Of a DNA stretch of 64,000 nt, positions 1 through 9,296 are shown in pieces. Source of the DNA: Edwardsiella piscicida (lineage in GTDB: Bacteria > Pseudomonadota > Gammaproteobacteria > Enterobacterales > Enterobacteriaceae); NCBI RefSeq assembly GCF_001896205.1, contig NZ_MPNU01000001.1:1740318-1804317 (forward strand), read 5' to 3'. The notes beneath the pieces were generated by a model. It did not search any database. It was not told the DNA's origin and saw only the letters and a list, made by a program, of their open reading frames with translations. The position numbers and the translations under genes were made by a program. Every line of letters begins with the position of its first letter. The stretch's first letter is position 1.

Positions 1-162
1 CACGCGCCCCTCTGCGATCTCTTTTGCCAGGATAGCGCCGCCAATATCCATTTGTGACATGATCCAACCGCCGAAGATATCCCCGTTAGCGTTGGTGTCG
101 GCCGGCATAGCCAGAGTACGCAGAACAAGTTCACCTGCCGGTAAACGCAGTTTTTCGCTCAT
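1..162 (-). CDS. yciA: Acyl-CoA thioesterase YciA, N-terminal part (cut by window edge)
   Basis: The reverse strand reads the first 54 codons of a hot-dog-fold acyl-CoA thioesterase; the rest lies outside the window. The N-terminal stretch contains the family signature TNANGDIFGGW followed by MSQMDIGGAI, as in E. coli YciA. The enzyme hydrolyses acyl-CoA thioesters in the cytoplasm. The ATG at 160-162 matches the homologue start apart from a few extra residues in E. coli. It lies downstream of yciB on the same strand with a 64-bp gap, as in E. coli, so the two are probably co-transcribed. Confidence 0.9.
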   Translation of the reverse strand, partial: MSEKLRLPAGELVLRTLAMPADTNANGDIFGGWIMSQMDIGGAILAKEIAEGRV

Positions 163-226
163 AGTAAATGTCAGTCTTGATGTCTCAGTGTCAAAAGAAA
201 CGCCGGTCAGAGGCCGGCGCACAGTC

Positions 227-769
227 TTAGGAGTGCTTTTGCTCTTCGGACATATTGCGGTAAATATAAACCCCGCTCAGCAGCGTGAATACCAGCGTCA
301 GCGCCGTCAGCCCAAAGACCTTAAAGTCGACCCACACGCTTTGCGGCAGCCAGAAGGCGACATAGATGTTGGCCAGGCCACAGCCGAGGAAAAACAGCGC
401 CCACGCCGCATTCAGACGGGACCATACGCCGTCCGGCAGCTGCAGCTCTTTCCCTAACATACGCTGGATCAGCGGCTTCTTCAGCACCATCTGGCTGATC
501 AGCAGTGCCAGCGCAAACAGCGTATAGATAACGGTCACCTTCCATTTGATAAACAGATCGTTATGGAAGACCAGCGTCAGGGTGCCAAAAATAGCCACCA
601 TAATAAAAGTGATCAGGGTCATTTTCTCTACCCGGCGGTATTTCAGCCAGGTTAACACCAGCGCGACGGCGGTCGCGGCGACCAGCGCACCGGAGGCGAC
701 ATAGATGTCATACAGTTTGTAACAGACAAAAAATACCACCAGGGGTAAAAAATCTAACAATTGCTTCAT
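227..769 (-). CDS. yciB: Inner-membrane-spanning protein YciB (IspZ family)
   Basis: A 180-residue polytopic inner-membrane protein, nearly the length of E. coli YciB (179). It has about five hydrophobic segments and the conserved blocks [28 protein letters not shown] and NIYVAFWLP. The family is linked to cell-envelope maintenance and septation; its biochemical role is not settled. An in-frame start four codons upstream exists, but the ATG at 767-769 gives [10 protein letters not shown], which aligns with the known N-terminus. It sits upstream of yciA in the same direction. Confidence 0.92.
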   Translation of the reverse strand: MKQLLDFLPLVVFFVCYKLYDIYVASGALVAATAVALVLTWLKYRRVEKMTLITFIMVAIFGTLTLVFHNDLFIKWKVTVIYTLFALALLISQMVLKKPLIQRMLGKELQLPDGVWSRLNAAWALFFLGCGLANIYVAFWLPQSVWVDFKVFGLTALTLVFTLLSGVYIYRNMSEEQKHS

Positions 770-1013
770 TCGGCAGTCCATCCTTTCATCGACCGGGCGA
801 CTATACCTGATTCGGCGCAGCGGCGGTATCTTTGTCGCTGCCGGGCCGCACGGTCATGCCCGTTGATTCTCTGTGATCCTGCATTATGCCGCCGTATTTC
901 TCCCAGCTTTATTTTTTTGCAAAAAATTACACGCGAACCCGTTCTCCGGCCGACTTGACCAAGTGCGTCGGCCTATCCATGATGGAGGGGGCGCCTCTGA
1001 GGATTACGACGTT

Positions 1014-2765
1014 ATGCAATGGAATTTTCTGCGCCGCTGGATGCCGGGGCTGTATCAACTGACGAAATACCGGCGGGAGTGGCTGGGTGACGATCTGCGC
1101 GCCGGGCTATCGGTCGCCGCCGTGGCGCTGCCGACGGCGCTGGCCTATGCCGATCTGGTCGGGGTAACGGCGGTGGTGGGAATTTACTCTTGTATCCTGC
1201 CAATGATCGCCTACGCGCTGTTTGGCTCCTCTCGGCAGGTGATCGTCGGGCCGGATGCGGCCACCTGCGCGGTGATTGCCGCGGTGGTAGCGCCGCTGGC
1301 GGCCGGCGATCCGCAGCGGCTGTGGCAGCTGTGCGTAATGATGACCCTGATGACCGGCCTGTGGTGCCTGGTCGCCAGCCGCTTTCGCCTCGGCGCGCTG
1401 GCGGATCTGCTGTCACGCCCGATTCTGACCGGCTTGCTCAATGGTCTGGCCATCACCATCATGATCGATCAGTTGGCGAAGATGCTGGGCTACCAGCCCG
1501 CCTCGCGCGAGGTGATCGAACGCATTCTCTCGCTGCCCCACGACCTGCTCTCCAGCCATTGGCCGACGGTGCTTCTGTCGCTGCTGACCCTGCTGCTTCT
1601 GCTGGGGCTACGCCGTCTGCGTCCCGGCTGGCCCGCGGCGTTAATGGTGATCATCCTCGCCATGCTGGTGGTTTGGCTGGGGGGGCTGCAGCGCTTTGGC
1701 ATTCAGACGATTACCGGTCTCGACGGGACGCTGCCGGTGGTGCAGTGGCCCAACTTTCAGCCTGCGCTGCTGCGCGATCTGGTGATGCCGTCCTTGAACC
1801 TGGCGCTGATAAGCTTTGTCAGCTTGATGCTGACGGCGCGCAGCTTTGCCTCTAAAAACGGCTATGAAATCAACCCAGACGCGGAGTTCCGCGCGCTGGG
1901 TATCGCCAACATCGTGTCGGCGCTTTCGCAGGGATTCGCCATCAGCGGCGCCAGCTCCCGTACCGCGGTCAACGATGCCAACGGCGGTAAAAGCCAGCTG
2001 GTCTCCATCGTGGCCGCGCTGTCTATCGCGGCGGTGCTGCTGCTGCTGGGGAGCCTGCTGCGCTATATTCCGGTGGCCGCGCTCGGCGTGGTGCTGGTGT
2101 ATGCCTCCTGGCTGCTGCTGGACATCCGCTCGCTGGTGAATCTGCGTAAACACAACCCGTCGGCCTTTCGCCTGGCGCTGTTCACCTTCGCCAGCGTGCT
2201 GTTGGTGGGGGTTATGCCGGGGATCGGGTTGGCCGTGCTGCTGGGACTGCTGCAGTTTTTCCGCACGGTCTTTCGCCCCAGCGAACAGCTGCTGGGGGTG
2301 AATGAGGAGGGGATGATCCACTCGCTCGGCAACGGTAATCAGGTCCGGGCGGTCGAGGGGGTGCTGATCTACCGCTTTAACTCGCCGCTGACCTATTTCA
2401 ATATCGCCTATTTTAAGCGTCGGGTGCTGAATCTGGTCGACGGAATGCCGTTTCAGCCGGAGTGGGTCGTGATCGATGCGGTATCCTGCTTCACCTATCC
2501 CGACATTAGCGTGCTGGCGGGAATCGATGAGCTGAAGCGCGATCTGCGCCAGCGTCGGGTGCATCTGGTGCTGGCCGGGCGTAAAACCGACCTAAAGCGC
2601 TGGTTTGGCCGCAGTCGAGCCGCCGGGGAGGAGAAGGGGCTGCTGTTTGTCGCCGATCTGTATCTGGCGCTGAAGCTGATCCAAAGCAGTCGCTGTGCCC
2701 ACGCCGACGGTGCGGGCACATCCTCGGGAGCCGATCAGCGCGGTACGACGACGATGCCTCATTAA
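1014..2765 (+). CDS. SulP-family anion transporter with C-terminal STAS domain
   Basis: A 583-residue inner-membrane transporter. The N-terminal two thirds carry many hydrophobic helices with SulP signatures: LPTALAYADLVGV near the start, GPDAATCAVIAAVVAPL, and SGASSRTAVNDANGGK in the core. The last ~120 residues form a STAS domain (YRFNSPLTYFNIAYFKRR, then VVIDAVSCFTYPD). The family moves sulfate, bicarbonate or dicarboxylates; the substrate cannot be read from sequence. The ATG at 1014 is preceded by a GAGG at about 11 bases; a start at 873 is possible but adds a non-membrane tail. The gene separates yciB from yciC, which lie closer together in E. coli, so it is an insertion relative to that order. 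Confidence 0.87.
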   Translation: MQWNFLRRWMPGLYQLTKYRREWLGDDLRAGLSVAAVALPTALAYADLVGVTAVVGIYSCILPMIAYALFGSSRQVIVGPDAATCAVIAAVVAPLAAGDPQRLWQLCVMMTLMTGLWCLVASRFRLGALADLLSRPILTGLLNGLAITIMIDQLAKMLGYQPASREVIERILSLPHDLLSSHWPTVLLSLLTLLLLLGLRRLRPGWPAALMVIILAMLVVWLGGLQRFGIQTITGLDGTLPVVQWPNFQPALLRDLVMPSLNLALISFVSLMLTARSFASKNGYEINPDAEFRALGIANIVSALSQGFAISGASSRTAVNDANGGKSQLVSIVAALSIAAVLLLLGSLLRYIPVAALGVVLVYASWLLLDIRSLVNLRKHNPSAFRLALFTFASVLLVGVMPGIGLAVLLGLLQFFRTVFRPSEQLLGVNEEGMIHSLGNGNQVRAVEGVLIYRFNSPLTYFNIAYFKRRVLNLVDGMPFQPEWVVIDAVSCFTYPDISVLAGIDELKRDLRQRRVHLVLAGRKTDLKRWFGRSRAAGEEKGLLFVADLYLALKLIQSSRCAHADGAGTSSGADQRGTTTMPH

Positions 2766-2781
2766 CGCACCAGGTTAACCA

Positions 2782-3372
2782 TTATTTATAGAGGGAAATG
2801 TATTTTCTATAGTAGATAAATCTGTGATTAAACAGCTGATCTCCGGTGAGCAGGTCGCCATCTTTACCCTTCAGTCGCGTGTCGATGCCGGCCTTTTCAA
2901 AGCCTATTTTTCGTGGAAAGGGCAGCGCATTGAATGCGCTAATATGCTGTTTTTCGCCATCTCTTTCGCACATCTTAAAGATGATGTTATCGACTCCCCG
3001 TGCCGCGATATAGCTTACCAGCCGGGCCATTCGGTCATTCCACTTCCGGATGGCCTGCTCCTCACTCTGGTAATGCATAAAGTAGATCGTAATCTCCTGT
3101 ATCCGGGCAACCGGAAACGGCATGTCGCTTTTAATAAAGCTTTCTTTATTGAGTGTGCAGCCAATGTAGCGGCTTAAGTTAGCGCACATTTTAATAAAAT
3201 CGGCGGGTATAATGTATAATCCGATAAATGGCGTGTTGTACGGTTTTTTTGCTATTTTATACGCGGCAAATCCCCAGCAGTTATTTGATATAATTGCGAA
3301 ATCTTTATTGCGCAATATCATCCTATCTAAGATGTCGGTAATTCGGTATTTGATGATCAGTCGGCTCAACAT
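2782..3372 (-). CDS. DUF1919 family protein (exopolysaccharide-type, acquired)
   Basis: A 196-residue protein with the DUF1919 signature: FAIISNNCWGF near residue 26, then YNTPFIGLYI and DFIKMCANLSRYIG, and a central KWNDRMARL block. Members are found in capsule or exopolysaccharide clusters, but their reaction is unknown. No other polysaccharide gene is nearby. The coding region is visibly AT-richer than all neighbours and uses codons rare around it, which suggests horizontal transfer. The ATG at 3370-3372 has an AGGA 8 bases upstream; M18 is an alternative start closer to the domain. It converges on the SulP gene with a 16-bp gap. Confidence 0.72.
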   Translation of the reverse strand: MLSRLIIKYRITDILDRMILRNKDFAIISNNCWGFAAYKIAKKPYNTPFIGLYIIPADFIKMCANLSRYIGCTLNKESFIKSDMPFPVARIQEITIYFMHYQSEEQAIRKWNDRMARLVSYIAARGVDNIIFKMCERDGEKQHISAFNALPFPRKIGFEKAGIDTRLKGKDGDLLTGDQLFNHRFIYYRKYISLYK

Positions 3373-3466
3373 GGCTGTGTCCTACGCGGGGGAGTCGAAC
3401 GCGCGGCGGTCTGTCTACGGGAGCGCGGGAGGCGTGGCGCCCCCACCCGCGGGCGGGGGCGGCCGA

Positions 3467-4216
3467 TCAGGCTGGGGTCCGCAGCAGCATATACAGGCGG
3501 GAGAGATAGATAATCAGGCCGACGGAGATCAGGTTACTCAGGGTGCCCATGATGACCATGCCCAGGCTCGGGTGCAGCGCCGCCAGCGTATCGACCAACA
3601 GCAATAGAACCAGCTTCATCAGCATCCACAGCAGGATTGCCGGGCTGATGAGCCGTACGTGGGCGAAGGAGAGCCGAAAGCTGCTGCGAATGGCGGCGAT
3701 CACACCGCAGCGCTCTGTGGTCATGATCATCGGGGAGAGGGCCAGACCAACGGCCAGGATGATCCCCGGCAAGATAAACAGCGTAATACCCAGTTGAACC
3801 ATCAGGGTGCACAGCAGCATCAGCAGCAGCAGACGCGGCAGCATCGGCGCAGAGAGGCCGATGGCGCGCAGTGCGCTGAGGCGTGCGCCGGTGGACGCCT
3901 GAGGGATCAGCGTCAGCATGCCTCCCAGCAGCAGCACATTACCGATCAGCACCGAAAAGCTGGAGGCCGCCGAGACTTTCAGCAGCGTCATTTGTTGCTC
4001 CGGCGTCATCTGGCGGATCATCTCTTGCAGGCCTCGGGCGGCGCTGACGCCGTCGCCGCTGCTCAGCTGGCTGATCGCCTGTGCGCTGGGGCTGAGGGCC
4101 TGATTCAGCATCACGCTGATAAAGGCGGTCAGTAGCGCCAGCAGGACGATGGGCGTCACCTGATGGCGGAAAAAGTTAACGCTGTCACGGTAAAGGCTCC
4201 GGGCCGTGATGGGCAT
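3467..4216 (-). CDS. yciC: UPF0259 membrane protein YciC
   Basis: A 249-residue integral membrane protein matching E. coli YciC in length and layout: an N-terminal [19 protein letters not shown], a glutamine-rich amphipathic stretch, then five or six hydrophobic helices. The family has no proven function. It is divergent from ompW, as in E. coli. The start is fixed by a good ribosome site (CAAGGAG) just upstream. Confidence 0.9.
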   Translation of the reverse strand: MPITARSLYRDSVNFFRHQVTPIVLLALLTAFISVMLNQALSPSAQAISQLSSGDGVSAARGLQEMIRQMTPEQQMTLLKVSAASSFSVLIGNVLLLGGMLTLIPQASTGARLSALRAIGLSAPMLPRLLLLMLLCTLMVQLGITLFILPGIILAVGLALSPMIMTTERCGVIAAIRSSFRLSFAHVRLISPAILLWMLMKLVLLLLVDTLAALHPSLGMVIMGTLSNLISVGLIIYLSRLYMLLRTPA

Positions 4217-4558
4217 GCATAGCTCCTTGGCATGTCGTCGGGCGGCACCGGCCGCCCGGGGTGGAAAGAGATTTGCGGCGATTGTACCCCGTTAGCGGCC
4301 GCTGTGGCACCCCGCAATCGGCCAGGTGGCGATTTCTTCTGCGCTCCGCGTATTTTCCCGGTGTTCAGCGGCGGCGGCAGGGGGCGCCTATGGACCCCGT
4401 AGGCCGGATGGCGTGCGGCTCCTCCCGCGCGCGTCGGCGAACCTCGCTCTTTGCATACCTCGCGCGTTGCTGCGCCCTCCGCGCTCAGGTTAGCGTCTGC
4501 GCGCAGCGCCGTGGTCGCAGGGGGACTCTTTCCCTAAACTCGATGAAATGACGTCTGA
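4217..4558. other. Upstream half of the yciC-ompW intergenic region
   Basis: This stretch is GC-rich and holds no convincing gene; a 96-codon open frame here has unlike-coding composition and no clear ribosome site. Around 4550 the base composition changes sharply to AT-rich, where the ompW control region begins. Confidence 0.5.
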
Positions 4559-4572
4559 TTGATGTCTATCAA
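4559..4572 (+). promoter_or_regulatory. FNR binding site upstream of ompW
   Basis: TTGATGTCTATCAA matches the FNR consensus TTGAT-N4-ATCAA at every fixed position. It lies 144 bp before the ompW start. FNR activation of ompW is known in E. coli, so anaerobic control is the natural reading (inference for this genome). Confidence 0.75.
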
Positions 4573-4670
4573 ATTTCACTATTTCATTTCAAATCAAGAA
4601 ACGGCGTCAACATCATTTAGTTCAATTTATATGTAAAAGATGTGATCTCGATGGGATCAATAATCACTCA

Positions 4671-4704
4671 ATATGGTTATATTGCAAGCGAACGATAACC
4701 ATAT
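4671..4704 (+). repeat. 10-bp inverted repeat in the ompW leader
   Basis: ATATGGTTAT at 4671-4680 is the exact reverse complement of ATAACCATAT at 4695-4704, with a 14-base loop. It ends one base before the ribosome site AAAGGAAAGGG. It could be an operator or a 5' hairpin of the mRNA. Confidence 0.7.
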
Positions 4705-4715
4705 AAAGGAAAGGG

Positions 4716-5360
4716 ATGATGATGAAAAAGTGTAGCGTTGCGCTATGTCTGGCCGCCGTATTGGCGCCTGCGGCGGCCTCGGCGCATCAGGCCGGTGACG
4801 TGATTGTCCGCGCCGGCGCGGCCACCGTGCGTCCGACCACCAGCTCTGACAATGTGCTGGGGCTGGGCGAGTTTAGCGTGGATAACAACACCCAGCTGGG
4901 GCTGACCTTCGGCTACATGGCAACGGATAACATCGGTATCGAGCTGCTGGCGGCTACGCCGTTCCGCCATAAGGTCTCGCTGGGGGCGCTGGGAAATATT
5001 GCGACCGTGCATCAGCTGCCGCCCACCCTGATGGCTCAGTGGTACTTTGGCCGCGCGGAAGATAAGCTGCGCCCCTATCTGGGGGTTGGGGTGAACTACA
5101 CCACCTTCTTCAATAATAGCTTCGATCAGAATGCGACGTCGCTGGGGCTGCACGATCTGAAGGCGACGGACTCTTGGGGCGTTGCCGGGCAGGCGGGGCT
5201 CGACTATATGGTCAGCGAAAATTGGATGATCAACGCCTCGGTGTGGTACATCAACATTGATACCAAGGTGAAGTTCCGCGACAGCGCGGATAACCAGCAC
5301 AGCATAAATACCAATATTAACCCGTGGGTATTTATGTTCGGCGCCGGCTACCGCTTCTGA
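4716..5360 (+). CDS. ompW: Outer membrane protein W
   Basis: A 214-residue eight-stranded beta-barrel porin. Residues 1-23 form a signal peptide ending in ASA before HQAGDVIVRAG. The mature part has alternating hydrophobic strands, a conserved LPPTLMAQWYF block, RPYLGVGVNYT, and a C-terminal FGAGYRF with terminal Phe needed for barrel assembly. OmpW forms a narrow channel for hydrophobic or small solutes and responds to oxygen and stress. The ATG at 4716 follows AAAGGAAAGGG; a second ATG lies two codons on. Upstream are an FNR box and an inverted repeat. Confidence 0.95.
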   Translation: MMMKKCSVALCLAAVLAPAAASAHQAGDVIVRAGAATVRPTTSSDNVLGLGEFSVDNNTQLGLTFGYMATDNIGIELLAATPFRHKVSLGALGNIATVHQLPPTLMAQWYFGRAEDKLRPYLGVGVNYTTFFNNSFDQNATSLGLHDLKATDSWGVAGQAGLDYMVSENWMINASVWYINIDTKVKFRDSADNQHSINTNINPWVFMFGAGYRF

Positions 5361-5378
5361 TCGGCGACGACGGTAAGG

Positions 5379-5401
5379 AGGCTGCCCCGTACGGGCAGCC
5401 T
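5379..5401. terminator. Hairpin between convergent ompW and BON gene
   Basis: AGGCTGCCC-CGTAC-GGGCAGCCT forms a perfect 9-bp stem in the short gap between two converging genes. It lacks a clear T-run on either strand, so it may act as a bidirectional but weak terminator. Confidence 0.5.
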
Positions 5402-5408
5402 GAGCGCG

Positions 5409-5723
5409 TTATTTAATGCGCATATCGTTTTCGACCGAGCGGACGCCCTTGACGCCTCGGGCAACCTCAACCGCCCGCTGGGCATCGGCCCGGGAGGAGA
5501 CAAACCCGCTCAGCTGTACCCGTCCTTTGTAGGTCTCCACGCTGATCTCTGTCGATTTAATACTTTTGGCATTGAGCAGCGCGCTTTTCACCTTGGTGGT
5601 GACCACGGTGTCATCAATGTAGTTGCCGGTACTCTCTTGGGTGGTGGATCCGGCGCAGCCCGCCAGTGACGCTGCCAGAACGGCGGCCAGTCCTAACGCC
5701 TGGATCTGTTTCGACCATTTCAT
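5409..5723 (-). CDS. BON-domain outer-membrane lipoprotein (OsmY/YraP-like)
   Basis: A 104-residue protein with a lipoprotein signal peptide: the lipobox LAGC places the lipid-modified cysteine at residue 23, followed by Ala, which favours the outer membrane. One BON domain follows (DDTVVTTKVKSALL, then VQLSGFVSSRADAQRAVEVARGV and SVENDM). BON domains bind phospholipid. The start at 5721-5723 has a GGAG just upstream; an upstream in-frame start would bury the signal peptide. In E. coli this position holds yciE-F-G instead. Confidence 0.85.
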   Translation of the reverse strand: MKWSKQIQALGLAAVLAASLAGCAGSTTQESTGNYIDDTVVTTKVKSALLNAKSIKSTEISVETYKGRVQLSGFVSSRADAQRAVEVARGVKGVRSVENDMRIK

Positions 5724-5859
5724 GCTTTTCTCCTTATGCGGTGACGCGAAAGGGCAGCCGCCATGAACGGTGTCCCGATCTATCAATAATCATATCAATA
5801 GGTCAGCAGAGGGCAAGTCAAAATCCGCGGCGGAGGAAGACCGGCCGCCGCGGAGGGCA

Positions 5860-6666
5860 TCAGGCGCGCGTGGCAGCCTTCATCGTTTGGATAAACGCGC
5901 GCAGCTGCTGCAGCATCTGGGGCGGGTTATCCAGATGCTGGGCGATCAGGTCAACCACCGCCGAGCCGGAGATGACGCCCGCGGCCCCGCCATCCAGCGC
6001 ACTGCGCACCTGATCGGGGGTCCGAATCCCGAACCCCTGCAGCGCCGGCGCGGCACCCAGCGCCGCCAGCCGGGTCGTGAGATGGCGCAGCGGAGGCAGG
6101 CGGGTGCGATCGCTGCCGGTGACCCCGGCGCGTGACAGCAGGTAAACATACCCCTGACTGCGCGCGGCCAGCTGCTGCAGCAGCGCGTCATCGGCGTTGG
6201 GCGGACACAGGGCGATCGGCGCGATCCCGTGCCGCTGCGCCGCCGCGTGGAAGGGGGCGGACTCCTCCAGCGGGACATCGGCAATCAATACCGAGTCTAC
6301 GCCGGCCTGGGCACAGCGCCGGTAAAAGGTGTCGATCCCCGGATTGACCACCAGGTTAGCGTACATCAGCAGCCCAATGGGCAGCTGGGGATATTTTTCC
6401 CGCAGGGTGGTCAGCAGCGTAAAGCAGCGCTCGGGGGTCATGCCTGCCTTCAGGGCGCGCAGGGTCGCATTCTGGATCACCGGGCCGTCGGCCAGCGGGT
6501 CGGAGAAGGGGATCCCCAGCTCCAGCGCATCGGCGCCGGACTCAACCAGTGCGTCGATAATTTGCAGCGACAGCGCCGGCGTGGGATCGCCCAGTGTGAC
6601 GAAGGGGACCAACGCGCCTTCCCGGCGGCGCTGTAGATGGGTAAATAATGTCTGGTAGCGTGTCAT
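5860..6666 (-). CDS. trpA: Tryptophan synthase alpha chain
   Basis: A 268-residue TIM-barrel enzyme that cleaves indole-3-glycerol phosphate to indole and glyceraldehyde 3-phosphate; indole is channelled to TrpB. The catalytic Glu49 and Asp60 are both present in [14 protein letters not shown], and the phosphate-binding [10 protein letters not shown] is intact. It is the last gene of the trp operon. Its ATG overlaps the trpB stop (6663-6666), which implies coupled translation. Confidence 0.97.
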   Translation of the reverse strand: MTRYQTLFTHLQRRREGALVPFVTLGDPTPALSLQIIDALVESGADALELGIPFSDPLADGPVIQNATLRALKAGMTPERCFTLLTTLREKYPQLPIGLLMYANLVVNPGIDTFYRRCAQAGVDSVLIADVPLEESAPFHAAAQRHGIAPIALCPPNADDALLQQLAARSQGYVYLLSRAGVTGSDRTRLPPLRHLTTRLAALGAAPALQGFGIRTPDQVRSALDGGAAGVISGSAVVDLIAQHLDNPPQMLQQLRAFIQTMKAATRA

Positions 6667-7856
6667 TGCATTTCTCCCCGGGACTGCAGAATGTCGTGAA
6701 CGGTAAAAATATCCTTGTCGCCGCGCCCGGAGAGATTCACCACCAGCAGTTGCTCTTTCTCCGGCTGCTGATGAATGAGCTTCAGGGCGTGGGCCAACGC
6801 ATGGGCGGACTCCAGCGCCGGAATAATGCCTTCCTGACGCGAGAGCTGCATAAAGGCGGCCAGCGCTTCGTCGTCGGTCGCGGAGACATAGTCGGCTCGG
6901 CCAATGTTGTTCAGGTGGGCGTGCTGGGGGCCGACCGAGGGAAAATCCAGCCCGGCGGAAAGCGAGTAGGACTCCTCAATCTGCCCCTCGGCGGTCTGCA
7001 TCATGGGCGAGCGCATACCGAAGTAAATGCCGACGCGGCCGTGCTTGAGCGGCGCGCCGTGCTGTCCGGTTTCAATGCCCAGCCCGGCCGGTTCGACGCC
7101 GATAAGCTGAACCGACGCATCGTCGATAAAGTCGGCGAACATCCCGATGGCGTTGGAGCCGCCGCCGACGCAGGCCAAGACCGCGTCGGGCAGGCGGCCT
7201 TCGGCCTGCAGGATCTGACGGCGCGTCTCCGCGCCGATCATCCGCTGAAATTCACGCACGATGGTCGGATAGGGATGGGGGCCGGCGGCGGTGCCCAGCA
7301 GATAGTGGGCCTGGTCATAGTTGGCAGACCAGTCGCGCAGCGCCTCGTTGCAGGCATCTTTTAGGGTGGCCGATCCGCTGTGTACCGGGATCACTTCGGC
7401 GCCCATCAGCCGCATACGAAACACATTGGGAGACTGGCGGGCAACGTCTTTGGCCCCCATATAGACCCGACACTTGAGCCCCAGTAAGGCACAGGCCAGC
7501 GCCGTTGCGACGCCGTGCTGCCCCGCGCCGGTTTCCGCGATGATCTCGGTTTTACCCATGCGCTTGGCCAGCAGCGCTTGGCCAAGGACCTGATTGGTTT
7601 TGTGCGCGCCGCCGTGCAGCAGATCCTCACGCTTCAGGTACAGGCGGGTGCGGGTACCGGCGGTGAGGTTGCGGCAGAGGGTCAACGCCGTCGGTCGCCC
7701 GGCATAGTTGTGCAGCAGGTCATTGAACTGGGTCTGAAAGGCGGGATCGTCGCAGGCGTCGACGAAGGCGGCCTCCAGCTGGTTTAGGGCCGGGATGAGA
7801 ATTTGCGGCACAAACCTGCCGCCAAATTCGCCGAAATAGGGATTCAGTAAGCTCAT
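6663..7856 (-). CDS. trpB: Tryptophan synthase beta chain
   Basis: A 397-residue PLP enzyme that joins indole to serine to make tryptophan. The PLP lysine is Lys86 in GGAHKTNQ, the catalytic Glu lies in AETGAGQHG, and the glycine-rich phosphate-binding GGGSNAIG is intact. Length equals that of E. coli TrpB. It overlaps trpA by 4 bases and lies 38 bases after trpCF. Confidence 0.97.
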   Translation of the reverse strand: MSLLNPYFGEFGGRFVPQILIPALNQLEAAFVDACDDPAFQTQFNDLLHNYAGRPTALTLCRNLTAGTRTRLYLKREDLLHGGAHKTNQVLGQALLAKRMGKTEIIAETGAGQHGVATALACALLGLKCRVYMGAKDVARQSPNVFRMRLMGAEVIPVHSGSATLKDACNEALRDWSANYDQAHYLLGTAAGPHPYPTIVREFQRMIGAETRRQILQAEGRLPDAVLACVGGGSNAIGMFADFIDDASVQLIGVEPAGLGIETGQHGAPLKHGRVGIYFGMRSPMMQTAEGQIEESYSLSAGLDFPSVGPQHAHLNNIGRADYVSATDDEALAAFMQLSRQEGIIPALESAHALAHALKLIHQQPEKEQLLVVNLSGRGDKDIFTVHDILQSRGEMQ

Positions 7857-7894
7857 GTCATCTTCCTGTCAGTCATAAAAACGGTGATAGCGTC

Positions 7895-9271
7895 TCAGGC
7901 GAGCAGCGCCTGGAAGGCCGCATGGAGTTTCCTGGGATCTTTACGCCCGGGAGCGGACTCCACGGCGGAGTTAAAATCGAGGCCCAGCGCGCCGAGGTCG
8001 GCCGCTGCGCGGCAGTTATCGGCGCCGATCCCCCCGGCCAGCATGATGTCGCCCAGGGGATGTCCATCCAGCAGGCGCCAGTCAAAGGGGCGTCCGCTGC
8101 CGGGGCGTACGCCGTCAAGCAGGTAGCGATCGACGTGATGAAGGCGCGCGGTAGGCAGGGTATCGCTGACCGGCAGCGCCTTCCAAATCCGACAGGCCGC
8201 CGGTAACAGCGGACGCAGGCTATCGATATAGGCCTGATCTTCGCCGCCGTGCAGTTGAACGGCGTGCAGATCCAGGCGCTCTGCGGCCAGCGCAACGCTG
8301 GCGGGCTTGGCGTCGCGAAAGACCCCGACGTACCGCAGCGGGGCGGCCGAAATAATGCCGCGGGCGGTGGCGATATCGACGTAGCGCGGCGAGTCGGCAA
8401 CGAAGATCAGGCCGCCGTAGACGGCGCCGGAGCACAGCGCGCTGACCGCGTCTTCAGGGCGTGTCAGGCCGCAGACCTTATTGTCGCCAAAGCGCAGACG
8501 ACAGACGGCGCTGCGCAGATCGGGCTGAGACATCAGCGCGCTGCCGATCAAAAAGCCCTGCACCAGGCGACCCAGGTCGCGGATTTGGGCGTGGCTGTGG
8601 ATACCGGACTCGGCGATAAGCGTCGCGCCCGGCGGCGCCAACGCCGCGAGATGCCGGGTACGCTCGGGATCGACGCTGAGATCGTGCAGATTACGGTTAT
8701 TAATACCGATCGCCCTGGCGCCCAGCGCGACGGCGCGCGCCATTTCGGCGGGGGTGCTGACCTCGGTGAGGATCCCCATGTTCAGCGCCGTGGCCACGGC
8801 GGCCAGTTGGCGGTACTGTGCATCGTCCAATACGGAGAGCATCAGCAGGATGGCATCGGCGCGGTAATGGCGCGCCAGATAGATCTGGTAAGGCGAGAGG
8901 ATGAAGTCTTTACACAGCACCGGCTGCGTGACAACGTCACTTACCGCGCGCAGATAGCGGAAGTCACCCTGAAAATAGTCGCCGTCGGTTAGGACCGAGA
9001 TGGCGGCGGCATGATCGCGGTATACCCGTGCGATAGCCTGCGGGTCAAAGTCAGCTCGGATTAGCCCGCGCGAAGGCGATGCTTTTTTACACTCCAGGAT
9101 CAGGGCGCGCGGCGTCGCGTTGAGCGCCCGGTGAAAGTCGCGTTCGCTGCGCCGCAGGGTAGATTGAAAGTCTGACAGCGGCTGCTGCCGTTCCCGGGCG
9201 GCGATCCAGCGCCGTTTATCGGCGATGATGCGGCTGAGCAGGCTGGCGGGCGATGGCGAGGGTTGCGTCAT
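7895..9271 (-). CDS. trpC: Bifunctional indole-3-glycerol-phosphate synthase / phosphoribosylanthranilate isomerase
   Basis: A 458-residue fusion of two TIM barrels. The first ~255 residues are the TrpC domain (ILECKKASPSRG, LCKDFILSPYQI, LIAESGIHSHAQI). The rest is the TrpF domain (KVCGLTRPEDA, then HAVQLHGGEDQ and LLDGVRPGSGRPFDW). Together they isomerise phosphoribosylanthranilate and close the indole ring. This fusion is normal in enterobacteria. The ATG at 9269-9271 gives MTQPSPSPASLL; a longer frame upstream lacks family similarity. It lies 25 bases after trpD. Confidence 0.96.
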   Translation of the reverse strand: MTQPSPSPASLLSRIIADKRRWIAARERQQPLSDFQSTLRRSERDFHRALNATPRALILECKKASPSRGLIRADFDPQAIARVYRDHAAAISVLTDGDYFQGDFRYLRAVSDVVTQPVLCKDFILSPYQIYLARHYRADAILLMLSVLDDAQYRQLAAVATALNMGILTEVSTPAEMARAVALGARAIGINNRNLHDLSVDPERTRHLAALAPPGATLIAESGIHSHAQIRDLGRLVQGFLIGSALMSQPDLRSAVCRLRFGDNKVCGLTRPEDAVSALCSGAVYGGLIFVADSPRYVDIATARGIISAAPLRYVGVFRDAKPASVALAAERLDLHAVQLHGGEDQAYIDSLRPLLPAACRIWKALPVSDTLPTARLHHVDRYLLDGVRPGSGRPFDWRLLDGHPLGDIMLAGGIGADNCRAAADLGALGLDFNSAVESAPGRKDPRKLHAAFQALLA

Positions 9272-9296
9272 GATAGATTCCTTGCGCTGTGTAAGG

